Assembly: GCA_011800805.1 (NCBI GenBank)
Contig: MPNW01000122.1
Coordinates: 266,571-330,570 of the forward strand
Direction of reading: 5' to 3'
DNA length: 64,000 nt
DNA from: Hirudo medicinalis
Lineage: Eukaryota; Annelida; Clitellata; Hirudinida; Hirudinidae
Under the pieces are notes generated by a model, which saw nothing but the letters and a program-made list of their open reading frames with translations, did no database searches and was not told the origin of the DNA. Below are positions 44,104 to 57,700 of this stretch, piece after piece. The first letter of the stretch is position 1. The number at the start of each line of letters is the position of its first letter. Made by a program: the position numbers and the translations under genes.

Positions 44104-47100
44104 TCAGCATGAGTCTTGTGGGGGCAGAGGAGGGGATGGAAGGTCATCCAAAGGTGGAGGGGGTGGCAGGTCATTGAGTGGAGGAGGGGGAGGATTCCAC
44201 TGCGTTGAGTCCTGACTCGGCTGCGGTGCAGCCTGGCTCCAATCTCCATTCGGAACTGGAAAGAGAACCGAATATTGAAATTTGACAATACTTTTTATGT
44301 ATTACATTGAAATGGTAATTGAAATTTATTTATTGAGAGTAAATTAGTATTTATTTAAAACCTAGTTAAAAATCTAAGATGTTTGATACCTACCTGATGG
44401 AAATCCCTGACCAGAACCATCTGCTCCACAATACATTGGTGGCATAAATGGTTGACCATACATGGGATTGAAAGGTGGAATGGACCCATAGCAGGGTACT
44501 CCATATGGCGCAGCGGGCATCGCACCCCAAGGCATTGGATTTGGCATCATGTAATTGCTGCTCCACATGGGGGGACAGTTTTGCCAGCCAGGTGTGGAAG
44601 AGGAGATGACAGGTGCCTCTGTAGGCTGGAAAATAAAGGATCATAATTTGAGATCAATTTCAAAATGTATCTTATCTATGTATTCCACTTTCTGAGAAAG
44701 TAAAATGATCTCACCTTGGTAGGAGTGATTGAAGATGGTGGTACTTCCTGGCCCAGCTCAGCCATCAAAGACATGTACTGGAATAATTACAAAAGTTAAT
44801 TAATAGTTGGAAATATAAATTTAGTATTCAATTTATTAATGAATTTGTAGTTATGGTATTTTTAAACCTACCTCACTATCCAAGCTAGCTTTATCAGATG
44901 ATGTCTGCACCACTTCAGTGGATGTTCCAGATGCATCGGACGTGCCATCAGCATCACCAGATCTAAAATAAAAATATATAATAACCAAAAGTTAGTACTT
45001 ATTCAAACATACCATGTTTCAGTTAAATCTATTAATCATCACTATTAAAAGCTCGCATCAAGACAAATCTACAAACTTTTTCTGCTTGCAATCGCTGGCA
45101 ATGTGCCCTGCTCCACCGCAAATAGTGCAAATGATCTGATTGGTCACTATAGTCTGAGCTTCTGCCAACTGCTTCAGCTTGCTGAAAAGTAAATTTAATA
45201 ACGTTTAGATTTCCGTGGACAAGTTGAAAGTTATTTCCCTAGCTGGATGGAAAATGATATTAGTTGCAATATTTAAAAAATTCAATGCAAGAAAGCACAG
45301 GCATGCAATAAATCTCACATTCAATAAACAATAGCTAATAGATTCCAGCTGGCAAGTCTATAACAGAAAGCAGTTCACAATTATGGATTATAAGTTATGA
45401 ATTGCATGGGGACCCTAATGCAAAGTTAAGGATGACTCACGACAGGGCATCACCATCTCTCAGGGTCCCATTAAGGAGTGCCAGTTCTCTGAGCTGTTGC
45501 TTCCTCAACTCGTTTTCTGTGTCCGGTACTTCTATGCCTTCCTTGATGATCTGGCGAATCTGCAGTTAAATAAATAACAACTTTGTTATGTATTGCATCT
45601 ATTAGTTAAAATTAGTTTAACTAATATGTCAACTGATGATGTGACAAGCAAATCAATGAGAATGACAGAATTTGTAACAGTAAAGTAATGTTGAAAGATG
45701 ACACTTCAACACAAACCTTATCACATGCCATCTGGACACTTTCTATTTTGGTAGATGTAACATAAGCATGAAGAGGTTCATCTTGTCCAGGAAGCATCTT
45801 TCCATCCTTAAATCCCAGCTTCCCTTCTTTGACTGAACCTTTTCCTCTGATGACAATTGTTGCTCCACTCTGCAAATTAGAACAAAACAATGAACAATTG
45901 AGCTTTTTATAAGCACCATAATCATTATACTGCCAATAGGAAGACATTGCAGTAAATAAGATTTAATAGCTTCTCTAATCTTTTCTTTAAAAATATATTC
46001 TAGTGATAAGCATCATTAAAGCAAATAATTACCTCTTGTGTCAGCTGTTTAAGTGTGTTACCCCTTGGACCCAAAAGCAGTCCAATAAAATTGATGCTAG
46101 GATGTTCTTCTTGAGGTATAAAGACTTTGTCCACAAACTTGGAATTTGATGCTCTGCAAACAAACAAAAATATGTAAAAACAGAAGGAAGATTTAAATTC
46201 AAATCTGAATGAGAGTTGAATAACATGTAAATGACAGAGAAATGATTTGACCAGTTAGAATCCAGAAGTTGTTTAAGCACAGCAAGCCAATGTGAATTGT
46301 GTGAAAAGTGCACAGTGAATTGATTTAGTCAATGAGAAGTTAATGTCTTACTTGTAGTCATTGGGTGGCTTGTAATCAGGATTATCCTTGAGGACTCTGA
46401 GAATTAAGGCATGCCTCTCATCTTCCAGTTTCTTCCTCACCCTGCATTCCCTTGTGTTCATTCTCTTTCCATCTGGCCCATAAACTGGCTCAGGTGAGGG
46501 AGACCTTCTTGCAGGATCTTTGGGGATTCCAAGCTCCCCAGTTCTGAGCCTTCGGGTAATCTCCTCAATCTGCAGCTGCAAGAGATACTGCTCCTCTTGC
46601 TCCTTTGTAAGTCCAGGTGGTATCGTTGTTGGCAGTCCATTAAAAATAGCACTATCAGAATCATCATTCTCCCATCGACTTCTCTTCTTTCTTTTGGGAG
46701 CTCTCTCCTCTGGTCTCACTTCATCAACGTTTTCTGCATCTGCAATCAAAAGTATGTTGAATTATTTATTAAGTATATATCAGAAAGTTAATTATGATGT
46801 AAGAAAATGAGTCTTGGTCCAATTTCCACGCTTTTAATTAATTGTTACTTATTGATTAACAATTTTGTACCAATAATTAATTGTTTAATGGCAAGAATAT
46901 TTGGTATCGTACTATATTTGGTACTAATCCGAATTTTGTACACAAATCAATGTACATAAAAACAACCATTTAAAATGTAATTATGTTGTAAACATGCCTG
47001 TGACAAATTTAAGCAAACTTATTCAATCATCTATGATACTCGCGACTTACGTGGTTCGACCGAACTCAAGATTAAATATCTCTTAAGCAGATCATACAAC

Positions 47101-47134
47101 AAAATATATTACCTTCACCCTTGGCGCGCTTCAT
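44104..47134 (-). CDS. SF1: SF1, splicing factor 1 (branch-point-binding protein)
   Basis: Ten minus-strand exons join in phase: 47113-47134, 46352-46739, 46033-46153, 45717-45869, 45441-45559, 45077-45181, 44872-44962, 44715-44777, 44394-44625 and 44104-44255, giving 481 residues. SF1 binds the intron branch point in early spliceosome assembly, together with U2AF2. Visible: a basic N-terminus with the ULM-like KRKKRSRWEN; the conserved TRRLRTGELGIP and RSPSPEPVYGPDGKR (SPSP linker); the KH domain with GLLLGPRGNTLK and MIRGKGSVKEGK-type loop (IVIRGKGSVKEG); the QUA2 region (LRKQQLRELALLNGTLR); one CCHC zinc knuckle (CTICGGAGHIASDC); and a Pro-rich tail (WNPPPPPLNDLPPPPP). One zinc knuckle and a short tail make it smaller than human SF1 (639). 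The 22-base first exon is supported by phase and by the KRAKGED join. Confidence 0.97.
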
Positions 47135-48798
47135 ATCCCGTAATTTGTTTGATTATATTGTTATTTCAAGCAATACAGGAGGCTCGATATCCAGCTATGC
47201 CGAAGAAAACAAATTCACTTTTATATTTTCTTTGGAGAGCTTGTATATTTCTTAGATATCTTTGTTTGGGACATAAAACTACGTATTCTAAAGAAATTTT
47301 ATATTGCCAAAAATTACGCATAGTCATAATTTAATTTTAAAAGTTTATTGCTCATTTTAAAAATAGTTTTATAAAATTAAGATTGTTATCATTTTTAATG
47401 AGAATTATATCTCATCATACAAAATCTCAGAAAACAATTGCAGGGCAAAATGGAAGAAATGAAAGCATGGCATAGGTATTAGTTTGACTTGATAACGTTT
47501 TCATTTGAATTATTTGTTTCGTTAGCGTTAACTATTCGTCACTAATTTAATGTATGTGATTTTTGTTTTTTACTGTCAAGGTTGATATTGAGGTTACTAA
47601 CGCGAATGGTCGGTGGTTAAAGTTTCATTTAGCAATAGATACATGATATGTAAGTTTACAAGTTGCTTGCGAGCAGAGGACCTGAACTTGAATACACCAA
47701 TTAAGTGAGCTTAAGGACTTTTTTTAATTATTTTTATTATTACTTTGAGGTAAGTGAGCCTTTTTGTCTGGTTTATTAGTTCAGGGTCCCTGGTTGCATG
47801 AATGGGGCGAGGTTTCTTGTTTTTATTTTATTTGAGTTGATGTTGATATTGTTCGTGCTAACAGTTAAAATCACTCATCCGTATCACTGTCACATTCAAT
47901 CATTCATCCCCGCCTCACATCGCCACATCCAAAGTCCTTCCTGCACCTTCTCGCGATGGAAGGGTGAACAGAGGTCCCTCAGGACTTCTGGGAAACGCAG
48001 GAGGCATTTGTGTCAATAAGAGAATTCAAAATAATTGCTTTTGTCGAGTGCGTTTTTTTTTAAATCAGTGTAGATTCAAGTTGGTAGATGGTTAAAACAT
48101 TTTATGTAAGTTAATAATTACCCATATTAATACAAATTAAAGCAAATTTGTTCCTACTCATTATCTTACTTTTTCTAAACATCAATTTTAAATACAGAAT
48201 AAAAGAATGAGTGCATTTGTTTCAATAGGCACTTTGGTCGCCAGTTATAATACATAACAAGTTCTATTGAAAATTTCACTATATCTTAATTAAACATTTT
48301 CCGAATGTTCACTAACATCTTTATTCGCACTGAAACTGATGTAGAGAAAACATCAAAATATTAGGAGCATTCAGTAAATTATCAAATATTTTGAATATAT
48401 TTTGAAATATATTGAACAAAGATTTAAACTGATGAAGAGAAATCACGTGAGGTGGCCACAAGAAAGTGATTAGTCTACCGCTAGTAGATTACAAGATGTG
48501 TACTCACCCCAAATGATGTTCCTGACAACAAAAATTACAAAAGATAAACTTTAGGGTAATAACAAAAAATAATAAATATATATTTTGTTAATAAAAATAA
48601 AATTAAAAATGATAAATCTTAATCTCCCGATGTTTGTTTATGCCATGTGTTTTTATGGTAATACCGCGGTTTGCGCGCGATTTCGACTCGATGTCTTTTT
48701 TGAATGCGGGATTAATTTAAATCACTTTGCCCCGGTTTGGACATTTTTGTAACAAAAACCAAAAATTGTTTAAAACAAGTTCTACCGCAATTTTCAAT
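47135..48798. other. Divergent intergenic region between SF1 and FANCD2
   Basis: Holds the 5' ends and likely promoters of both genes. Short frames at 47149-47334 and 47798-48019 have no family support and are probably chance. No repeat of note was seen. Confidence 0.45.
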
Positions 48799-51700
48799 AT
48801 GACATTTGATTTGGGGAGACATAAAACGAGTGGAAGCAATAGAGGTTGTTATTCTCGTCATTTATTATATATTTTAATTCAGTTATCTTACATAATAGTA
48901 TTATTGTAACATTTTACTGAAAACAATCTGACAATTTTGGTGTATTTTGTTTATTCGATCAGCAAAGCAAGGTTTACCGAAAAGACAAAATGTCCTTGAA
49001 GATGGATCGGAGTTTGGAAGTTGTCTTATTAAAGCTGGTGCTTCACTTCAGCGAAATGCTGATGGAATATTGTTAGGTAAAATCTTCTTGAAAGACTGAA
49101 CTGAAATCAAGTCTTCAGTGTAACTGTTGAAGCCTTAATGCTTGGCATATTGCTTTGAGATGATTTTGTTTTGGTTATCCAAATTTTTCTATTTAGTAAC
49201 AGGTTTTACTTATTTATGTTGAAAAAATATTATTTGTAAATAGTATTGTTTGTAAAACTCACAGTTTATGATGAGAATTTACGTTTTCATTTAAGTTTTC
49301 AATTCAAATTCACATTGTTGAATGTTTGTATTACTAATTGTTTGTTATTGTATTACTAATACTACTTAAGGTAATTAATGTTAATTAATGCTTATAGACA
49401 AGGACCCATCATCCTTCAAGCAACAGTTGTCAAAATCACTGAAGTTGCATCTGGATTATCCTGCTGTGAGTGACAGTAATTTAATCTCAGCTGGGTGATG
49501 ATCATCATCACCATCATTGTAGTCGTCATCATTGCAGTCATTATCATCATAACAGTTGCAAATATGTGAAGAAGACTTGTTCTGCTGTTGTTCTGCTGTT
49601 GTTTTGCACGGCTCTGCAGCAGACGAAAGCAATGTTGTGCAATTTATTTCTCTCCACATTCACGTTCCAAATATTCCATCATTGGATAGTTCTATTTATA
49701 TCCACATTACCTTGCATTATGATACTGTATTATTTATATTTAGTAATCCTACTTAATTCAGAACTTTGATTCTCAAATTATCAGATTATTGATGAGGCCG
49801 TTCTGTCGATATCCAAACATCTCAAGGATGAAAATGTGTGAGCATCCATTGATTGTTGTCTTAGCTGATGATTACATTAACTATTATTATTATTATTATT
49901 ATTATTATTGTGATTACTTACATTTTCAAAGCATCAATTACATTGTTACCATTAATAATTACTATTGAAATTATTAATAATTGTAAAACGTCAATCTCTT
50001 AATTTACATCTAATGTACAAAAAACATTTTACCTCATTTTTAGACTATTAAGTCTGTAATTTTCAATAATTAGTTAAATAATTGTAAAATTGAATATTAA
50101 TCATTATCATGAGGACCCAGTTAAACGTCTGCTGCACATTTCAACGGCTCTAATTGCTGTTCGAAGCTTTTGTTCAATAAATCAATTGAAGCGAACACGC
50201 AAGTCGCAACGAACACGTTCGAACAATCACCGAGTTGCAACCTCTTTGTGTTTTTAAACTTTCAATTGCAATCAGCATGCATTTGATCAAAGTTGTCACC
50301 ACCAAGTAAGTTTGCGTGGAATAAGTGCTGCACGCAACCCAGAAATAAAACTTAAATATGCCATGAATAAATTAACTTTGAGAATGCCATGAATAAATTA
50401 ACTTTGAGAATGCCATGAATAAATTAAACTTAAATATGCCATGAATAATTAAACTTTTGAATATTCCTAACTGGTTATTAAGTTGTCATGTAGACATTAA
50501 TATGATAAAATATTTGCATGCCCACATGCATTAGACATCCTTTTCTCTTTAGGATATGCGACCTCATGTGAAAGATTGATTATGTAGAATAATGTTAATA
50601 TTAATAATCGATTTGAATAATAATAATAATAATAATAATAATGACAACAACAACAATAATAACAATAACAATGTTGATTAATGCATGACATCTCATTTGG
50701 TCAGCTTAAGAACTTTCCTGAAGCCTGTTTTACTGAAGGATGAAGATGAAACCAGCACATTGTGAGATCTTTCATATGGTTCTTGGTTGTAATAAATGTA
50801 AATGTAATTGTAAATGTACTTCATTTATGTAGCATCATATGTGTAAATTCAGAGTTGCTTTTTGTTAACCATTTATATAGCGCTCCTTCCCAAGGGCGCT
50901 TTTGGCAGTGCAGGCTGGGTTTTGAACACGACACATTATGACTGTTGCCATTACCTCCTTATGCAGGAACGTAACCCATTCGGCCAACCTGCAATTAGCA
51001 ACATTTAATGATAACAACAAACATTCTTGGTTATAATGGTTGGGTTTGCCAATGAGGCAACATGAGGCACTCACAAGATCAGCTAAACACAAAATAACAA
51101 CATTAAGCACATAATAACTAATATAAATTAATACAAATTTATAATAATAGAAAGTACATGTTCATGATCACGTGAGGAGTTTACAAGACGTCGTAGGTTG
51201 CAAACATGTGCAATCCATCGTTGCATCATTTCATGTCAAATATTTTAATCAAAAAAATTTAATCGTCGCCCGGAAACTTAAGTGCAAATATTTTTCTTTC
51301 AGTGGCCTCGTCGGTCTTAATGACAGCTTCTTGAAGATCATGTTGAACATTGAAGTTCTCCAGGTTGTGGAAATGTAGAATTTACAAAATATTACAAATT
51401 AACTTAATTTAATTAAGTCCATTCCAATTGAAATTCATTGATTATTATTATATTAATTATTATAATTATTACAAAAAATAATGCCATTAACTAATGGGTA
51501 GTTTTTAATTATTTTAATTATTTTAGATAATAATTCTGGGTCTCATTTTCTGTGTTTTAATTCAAATTAGTCGAACATTCATTGGTGGTACATTGAAATG
51601 ATTGCCATGTTTGAAATTGAGTGAATTAGAGAGTATTTATTCGATTTATTCGATTATTATATTTTGAAGCGATTCTTTCAACTTGTTAATGTTGCTTTTG

Positions 51701-54700
51701 GAATGAGGTCTCTTGACGTCTTGCAATGCCGGTGTGTTTAATTAACAGTTGAACATATTTGAAATGGTTATTATAACATTGTTATAATTTATTATTATTA
51801 TTATTATTGTTATTATTATCATCATCAACATTTGGAGCACTAATCAATCACTTATTTGAACAGCATAAACTGATGGTTTTTCTGCTAGAGAAAGTGGTCA
51901 GCCTTGGCAAGAAGTGAGTTGATCATCATCATCATCAGCATAAGCATCATCATCGTGTTGAATGGCACATAACTAATGAGCAAATGAGAACTTCCACTCA
52001 TTTGCAAACATTTGCAAAGTAGTTGTGCAAGTGAAGGTAAGCACCACATCATCCATCACATTAAACCCGACGATCACGTTTAAAAGCATCGTTCGAGATG
52101 ACATTGCATGAATTGCATGTGTTGTATTTTGTCGTTTGATCAGAGAGGACAACGAGTCCATGTGCCTCTCCATCGTCAAGCAGTTTTGTTGGCTCGACAT
52201 CGTTTCAAAACCAGAGGTGACTCAACTCAAATTTATTTTCAAATATTAACACCTTAGTTTTTCATTTATTTTCAAAAATTCATCGAAGGATGTCGTGGTA
52301 AAGTTGTTTGAGACGGTAAAGGATTGCCCGCAGAGTGTGCAGCAGGGAATAATATCGAGTCTCCCCGAAATCATCGACGACAAGCAACACTCTCAAGTGG
52401 CCGGATCTCTCCTGTGAGCAGGGCTTATGTTTTTAATGCTTAATATTTCGGTAAAAGTATTTATAATGTATATAATGTTTATAATGTATTTAATATTTAT
52501 AATTTATTTAATATTCATAATATATTTAATATTTACGAAATATTGAATTTAATTTAAGAAAAGCAAAGTAATCTTCATGAATCCAATGCATTAAATGACC
52601 TTGAAATCTTTCCTGACCTTCAGTGACCTCATGTCATCCAATCCCCATCTTCTGCTCACCATTATTGATGCACTGGATAACCTCAACCTACCAGACGACT
52701 GCCTTCAAGAGGTTATTCAAATGACGATGATTTTTATAATGATGATGATGATGATGAAGAAGATGATGGTGATGAAGAAGATGATGGTGATGAACCTGGT
52801 GGTGATGGGAATGTTACCAACTAATGCGATAACAGATTTGTACGTCACAGCTAATTAGGCACTTGTCATTCACTAACTTAGTGACATGATAATTTGCTTA
52901 AGTTGCTGAAACACGGTGAATAAGGTAAACATGTGGTGGTCTAAGTGCAGACAAGTCAATTGTATTCTCACACATACAATGTCAAAGTAGATTTTGTATT
53001 AAGTTGGAATGATCACACGAAACCTATGATTTGTGAACGTCACTTGCGTTTATTACATTGTCGTTCTTCTTTCAATCATTCTTAACCATCATCCCAGATG
53101 AAACAGTCTGTCACAGATATGTTGGCATCTGCTGAAATAGAAGAACTTCCAGTTGTTTTGAAGTTTCTTTTCCAACACATTTCCGTGGATGATGCCTTCC
53201 AGGTGGGTCGCACGGTGTCGTTGTCATGGTGAGAGAATGAATGTTTACACCAAGTTGGTCAAGCCTCATAACATGGTGTCATTTATTTTGCACATAAATG
53301 TAGTTCATTTATATAGTGCCGCACGCATAGAATCAAAGGCTTCTTCAAAGGCGCTTCTTGTTTACCATTTATATAGCGCTCCTTCCCTGGGGCACTTGCG
53401 GCTGTGCAAGCTAGGTTTTGAACACTGTAAATTTGTTGCATCATAGAAAATCTATAAAGATTTTTGTCTTTTTTTTTTAAAAAATGTATATACAAATAAA
53501 TAAAAATACAATAATTTGTATTGTGATTATTTTATTAGCATTAATAATAATAGTTAATAAATTTATATGGACACCTGTTTGTTGGTGGCTCCAGGTGGTA
53601 CAGAAGATAAGAAAGAATGTCAAGCTTTCTTGTGACCTCTCCACAAGGCCCACTTCAACGCCTCTAATAAAGTAAACATGATTTTAAATTATGCATGCTA
53701 ATATGACTCAGTATTGCTTATTAATATTTAATATTTTAATATTTTACTGCTGTTGTTTTTTTTTAAATAACCATTACGCACAATCCGCATGTTTCAATGT
53801 CGATATTTCAGAATTGAATATGAATCGGCGAATAAATTACGTTTTCAGAGCTGTAAGAAAGAAGGAAGCGAGCAGGGATGCATTTGCATTGGTCATAGAA
53901 TCCTTGAAGCCCCTCCCATTCCACAAGGCTGTTGCCAATGCCTGGCTAAAAGTAAGAGTCCTCATCCGACGATGTCGTACGTCGCATTAATGCAATTAAT
54001 TATATTTTATTTATATGATGCATTATTACTGATTTCACGATATTTTTCTTATCACATCATCGTAATCATACCATATCACCAGGCCATAGAAGAACTGAAG
54101 GACATCGATGAAGTTCAACCCGTTGACATCTTCGTCCTCCTCATCCTCCACTCGAGTGATGAGCAGAAGAAGGCAGTCGAGAATGTCGTGAGGAACAAGG
54201 TCACATCTGGGGTCGTGACCTCTGCAAACATGAAGGAAGCCTTCTCCATAAGACCAGAGGTGTGTTTTGAACCTCAAGTCTTTGAGGAAGTATAACTTGT
54301 CGTTTGGCTCGTCAAAGTTCATCACACCCAACCAATCGTCTGTGCAATCAGTAATCGCTGTTTCTACGTGGAATTTAGTGTGAGTCTGTGAGTCGTCATG
54401 TGATCACACTTTTTCATAATTTCAGTTACACATGGTTTCACATGTTTAATGGAGCCAAGACTTATGTACAGATGGTGATGATGATGATGACTATGTCCTC
54501 CGAATTTTAGTTTATATCTTGGTTTAATTTGATCCTGTCGAGATTTAGGACCTTTGATTTTCTTCCTAAAAAAGCTTCAAACTAAGAAAAAGCAAAAATT
54601 AATTGTTGAAGAATCATTTTACTGGCAGTTGAAATTTTTCACCTCCTGTGACGAAGTGCCTCATCATTGTAATTGTAGTCCAAACCATCACCATAAACAT

Positions 54701-57700
54701 GCTTGGTTTTGTGATGATTGTGATCATTGTGTTGATAAGGATGTTATCACAATGCGATGGATGTCATCGACACATTAAGCTTTGTGATGTACTTCATTTA
54801 TATAGCGCTTTAAGCATAGCGTCAGAGGCCCTTTTTGTTAACCATTTATATCATTTAGCCTCCCTTCCCAAGGGTGCTCCAGGCAATACGAGCCGGGTTT
54901 TGAACACGACACATTACGTCCGTTGCCATTACTGCCACATGCAGGAACTTAACCCTTTCAATGTTTTTGGCCAACCTGCATGCGTTACATTACCTGACTA
55001 CCTGTTTCGCTCAAGATTCCATTGTAAATGAAAAATGTTGTAGATCATGGAAGACTTTTTCAAGTCCATAATGCAGATGGCAGAGTTGTTCTTCAAATCC
55101 CCATTCCAAGTTATCACAAAATTTGCATGTAGTCTTTACAAAACCTCCTTTGCTGAACTCAACAGCTACTGCCAACAGGTAAGAAGTCCATTTATAGATG
55201 GACTGGGAAATTATTTGGATTGGCTGATTGGACCATTAGATAATGCTAATTAAATGGATGGATGGATGGATGGATGGATGAGTGGATGGGGGATGGACAG
55301 ATGGTTGGATGAATAAATTCATGAAGGTTTTGGCATGCAATAGAAATTATTTTTTGTTCAATTTAATCTTGAATCATCTCAAAGTTATCGGATTTGAGGA
55401 GATGCTCAAAAAAAGAATGCTCTTAAGGACTCTCGGTTTTGATTGGCGTTTAATTAATTGAGTGGAAGATTATTACTTGATTTAATATTAGCTTGTGAAT
55501 TAATTCTGGCATTGATGAACATAAGTGCTGACCTCGACCTCTTGAATAAATTGTTAGCAATTTTCTTGATTTTCATGGCAACAGCAACAAAAGAACCACC
55601 AGTTGTAAAATCATCAATACATCGATTTCAGACATCGATGGAGTTCAAATAAGTGGAATCTGTTTAATATAACAATAAAAATAATAATAATAATAATGAA
55701 ACACCAGGAAATTATTGGTACGTTGGTGTCACACATCGGGAGTGGTTGTCCCTCAAAGATCGACCTGATGTTGGACGCACTCGTCGACCTGGTCGAGGAC
55801 CACCTCGACACGATGGTTCCGTATTCTGCCTTCATCAATGTGAGTCGAAGTTTGCAGATGTTTGTTCTTTCGAATGAATGACTGAAATGACCCCTGTTCA
55901 AAACCTGTCTCAAACTTATTGTAAATTAATTTCTCCTGTGATGTGTTGGTGGGGTGCGAATGCTAAATATTCGATTGTATTTAAGTTTTTTGTTATTTAG
56001 ATTTTAAAACAAGTAATTTTGTTTTATTCTAGCATTTAATAAATTGAAAGTATTGCTAATTAATTCACTTATAAACACATGATTATTTTATTAAGCAATA
56101 AATTAATGAGTAAGTGAATGAATGAAAAATGAATGAAAAATGAATGAATGAATGAATTGTGCAATTGTGATTACTTTGTTAAGTATTACAAGGCAATTGT
56201 GATTTAATCTTACAAACAACTCTCACTTGAGTTCCTTTTCACAATCCACAGGGTATTCTTGACTACTTGGATAACTTGGACCTAATACAGGTGAAGAAGT
56301 TGTACCAGGTGCTCGGCAAGATGGCCTACTGTTCTCGGCACGGTTCGGACATGCAGGTACGCCTATTTAAAGCCATGTTAGAGACAGCTGAGATTGTTGA
56401 ATCCATTTAAAATCAATAAGTTGTTATATTTAGAGGTCATTTGGTTGTATGATGTAGTTCATTTACATAGAGATGTTACACGTTACGACTGTTGCCATTA
56501 CCGCCATATGCAGGAATGTAACTCATTCAGCCAACCTTCATTCTGTTTTCATTTGAATTCTGGATTAGCAATAATTTGGAAATAAATCGAGCAATTCCAT
56601 GAACATTTCAATTGTTTATTATTTTGCTGATCCTAAAAAAACTTGCTTGGATTTCTGCATTCCATATTTTCATTACTTTTAATTCTCGTTGGCAGGAAGG
56701 ACTGAACATCATAATAACGAAGCAGTTGTCGTCGCACGTGCTGAGGTCGAGTCAATCCACTGGACGACCTTGTTGTTTCTAGTTAACTTTATCACGGCAT
56801 GGAAGATGTTTAATTATAATTAATTATTGAAGTTCTTTCCTCACTCCTCAGGTACCAACAGATTGGGGTGGTTGGGGGACTCATGGTGGTGATGAACCTC
56901 TCAATGGCCAGGTCAGTGATCGTGGTTGCCATTGGTGACCGTTTGTTTATGATTTTTAGGATCCACTCGTTATCCTCGATGGGCTGTGGTGGCTGTGATG
57001 AAGTATTTAACGATGGATGCGAATATAAACGGACGGCATTACGGTGGCATTAACAATAATTAGGAAAATAATGGACATCTTAACATTCTAAGTATATTTA
57101 TATTTATAATATTACATTATAATTTATGATAGCAGGATAAATTAATAAATTAAAATGAAATTAATATATTATTAAAAGTAACAGGCAAAAATATGAATTA
57201 TAGCTAGTATTAAATACAACTCTAACACCTGTTGTTGCATTGTTGTTGTTATTATTATTATTGATGTTGATATTGTTATTATTATTATTATTATTATTAT
57301 TGTTGTTGTTGTTGTTGTAGCTCAGGAGAAGACAGCAACATCTCACTCTGCATGAGCAGATCGTCTCGCACCAACAAGAAGTCCGACGACAACTCCCAAC
57401 AGGTCAAGGACATGCTCGAGCTCATCCAATCGAATGCCGAGAGGTCTCCTCAGCTGATGGCATTGTTCTTCGAGGAACTTGCAGTCTTATTGAGGAGCAA
57501 GTGTCTCGACCGCAAAGTTGAGGTCGGATTATTAGAGGCTTTATTATCGACTCGTGGGCACCTCGTGAATATGCATAGCTGCTTTGTTTCTGCCTGGGTG
57601 GGCGGAGTCATTGATAGAATGATTGCACACAGAAACACAGACATTAAAACGAGAAATCCCTGGAATTAACTGAGCCTTGAAATTTAAAATTCATTTTGAA

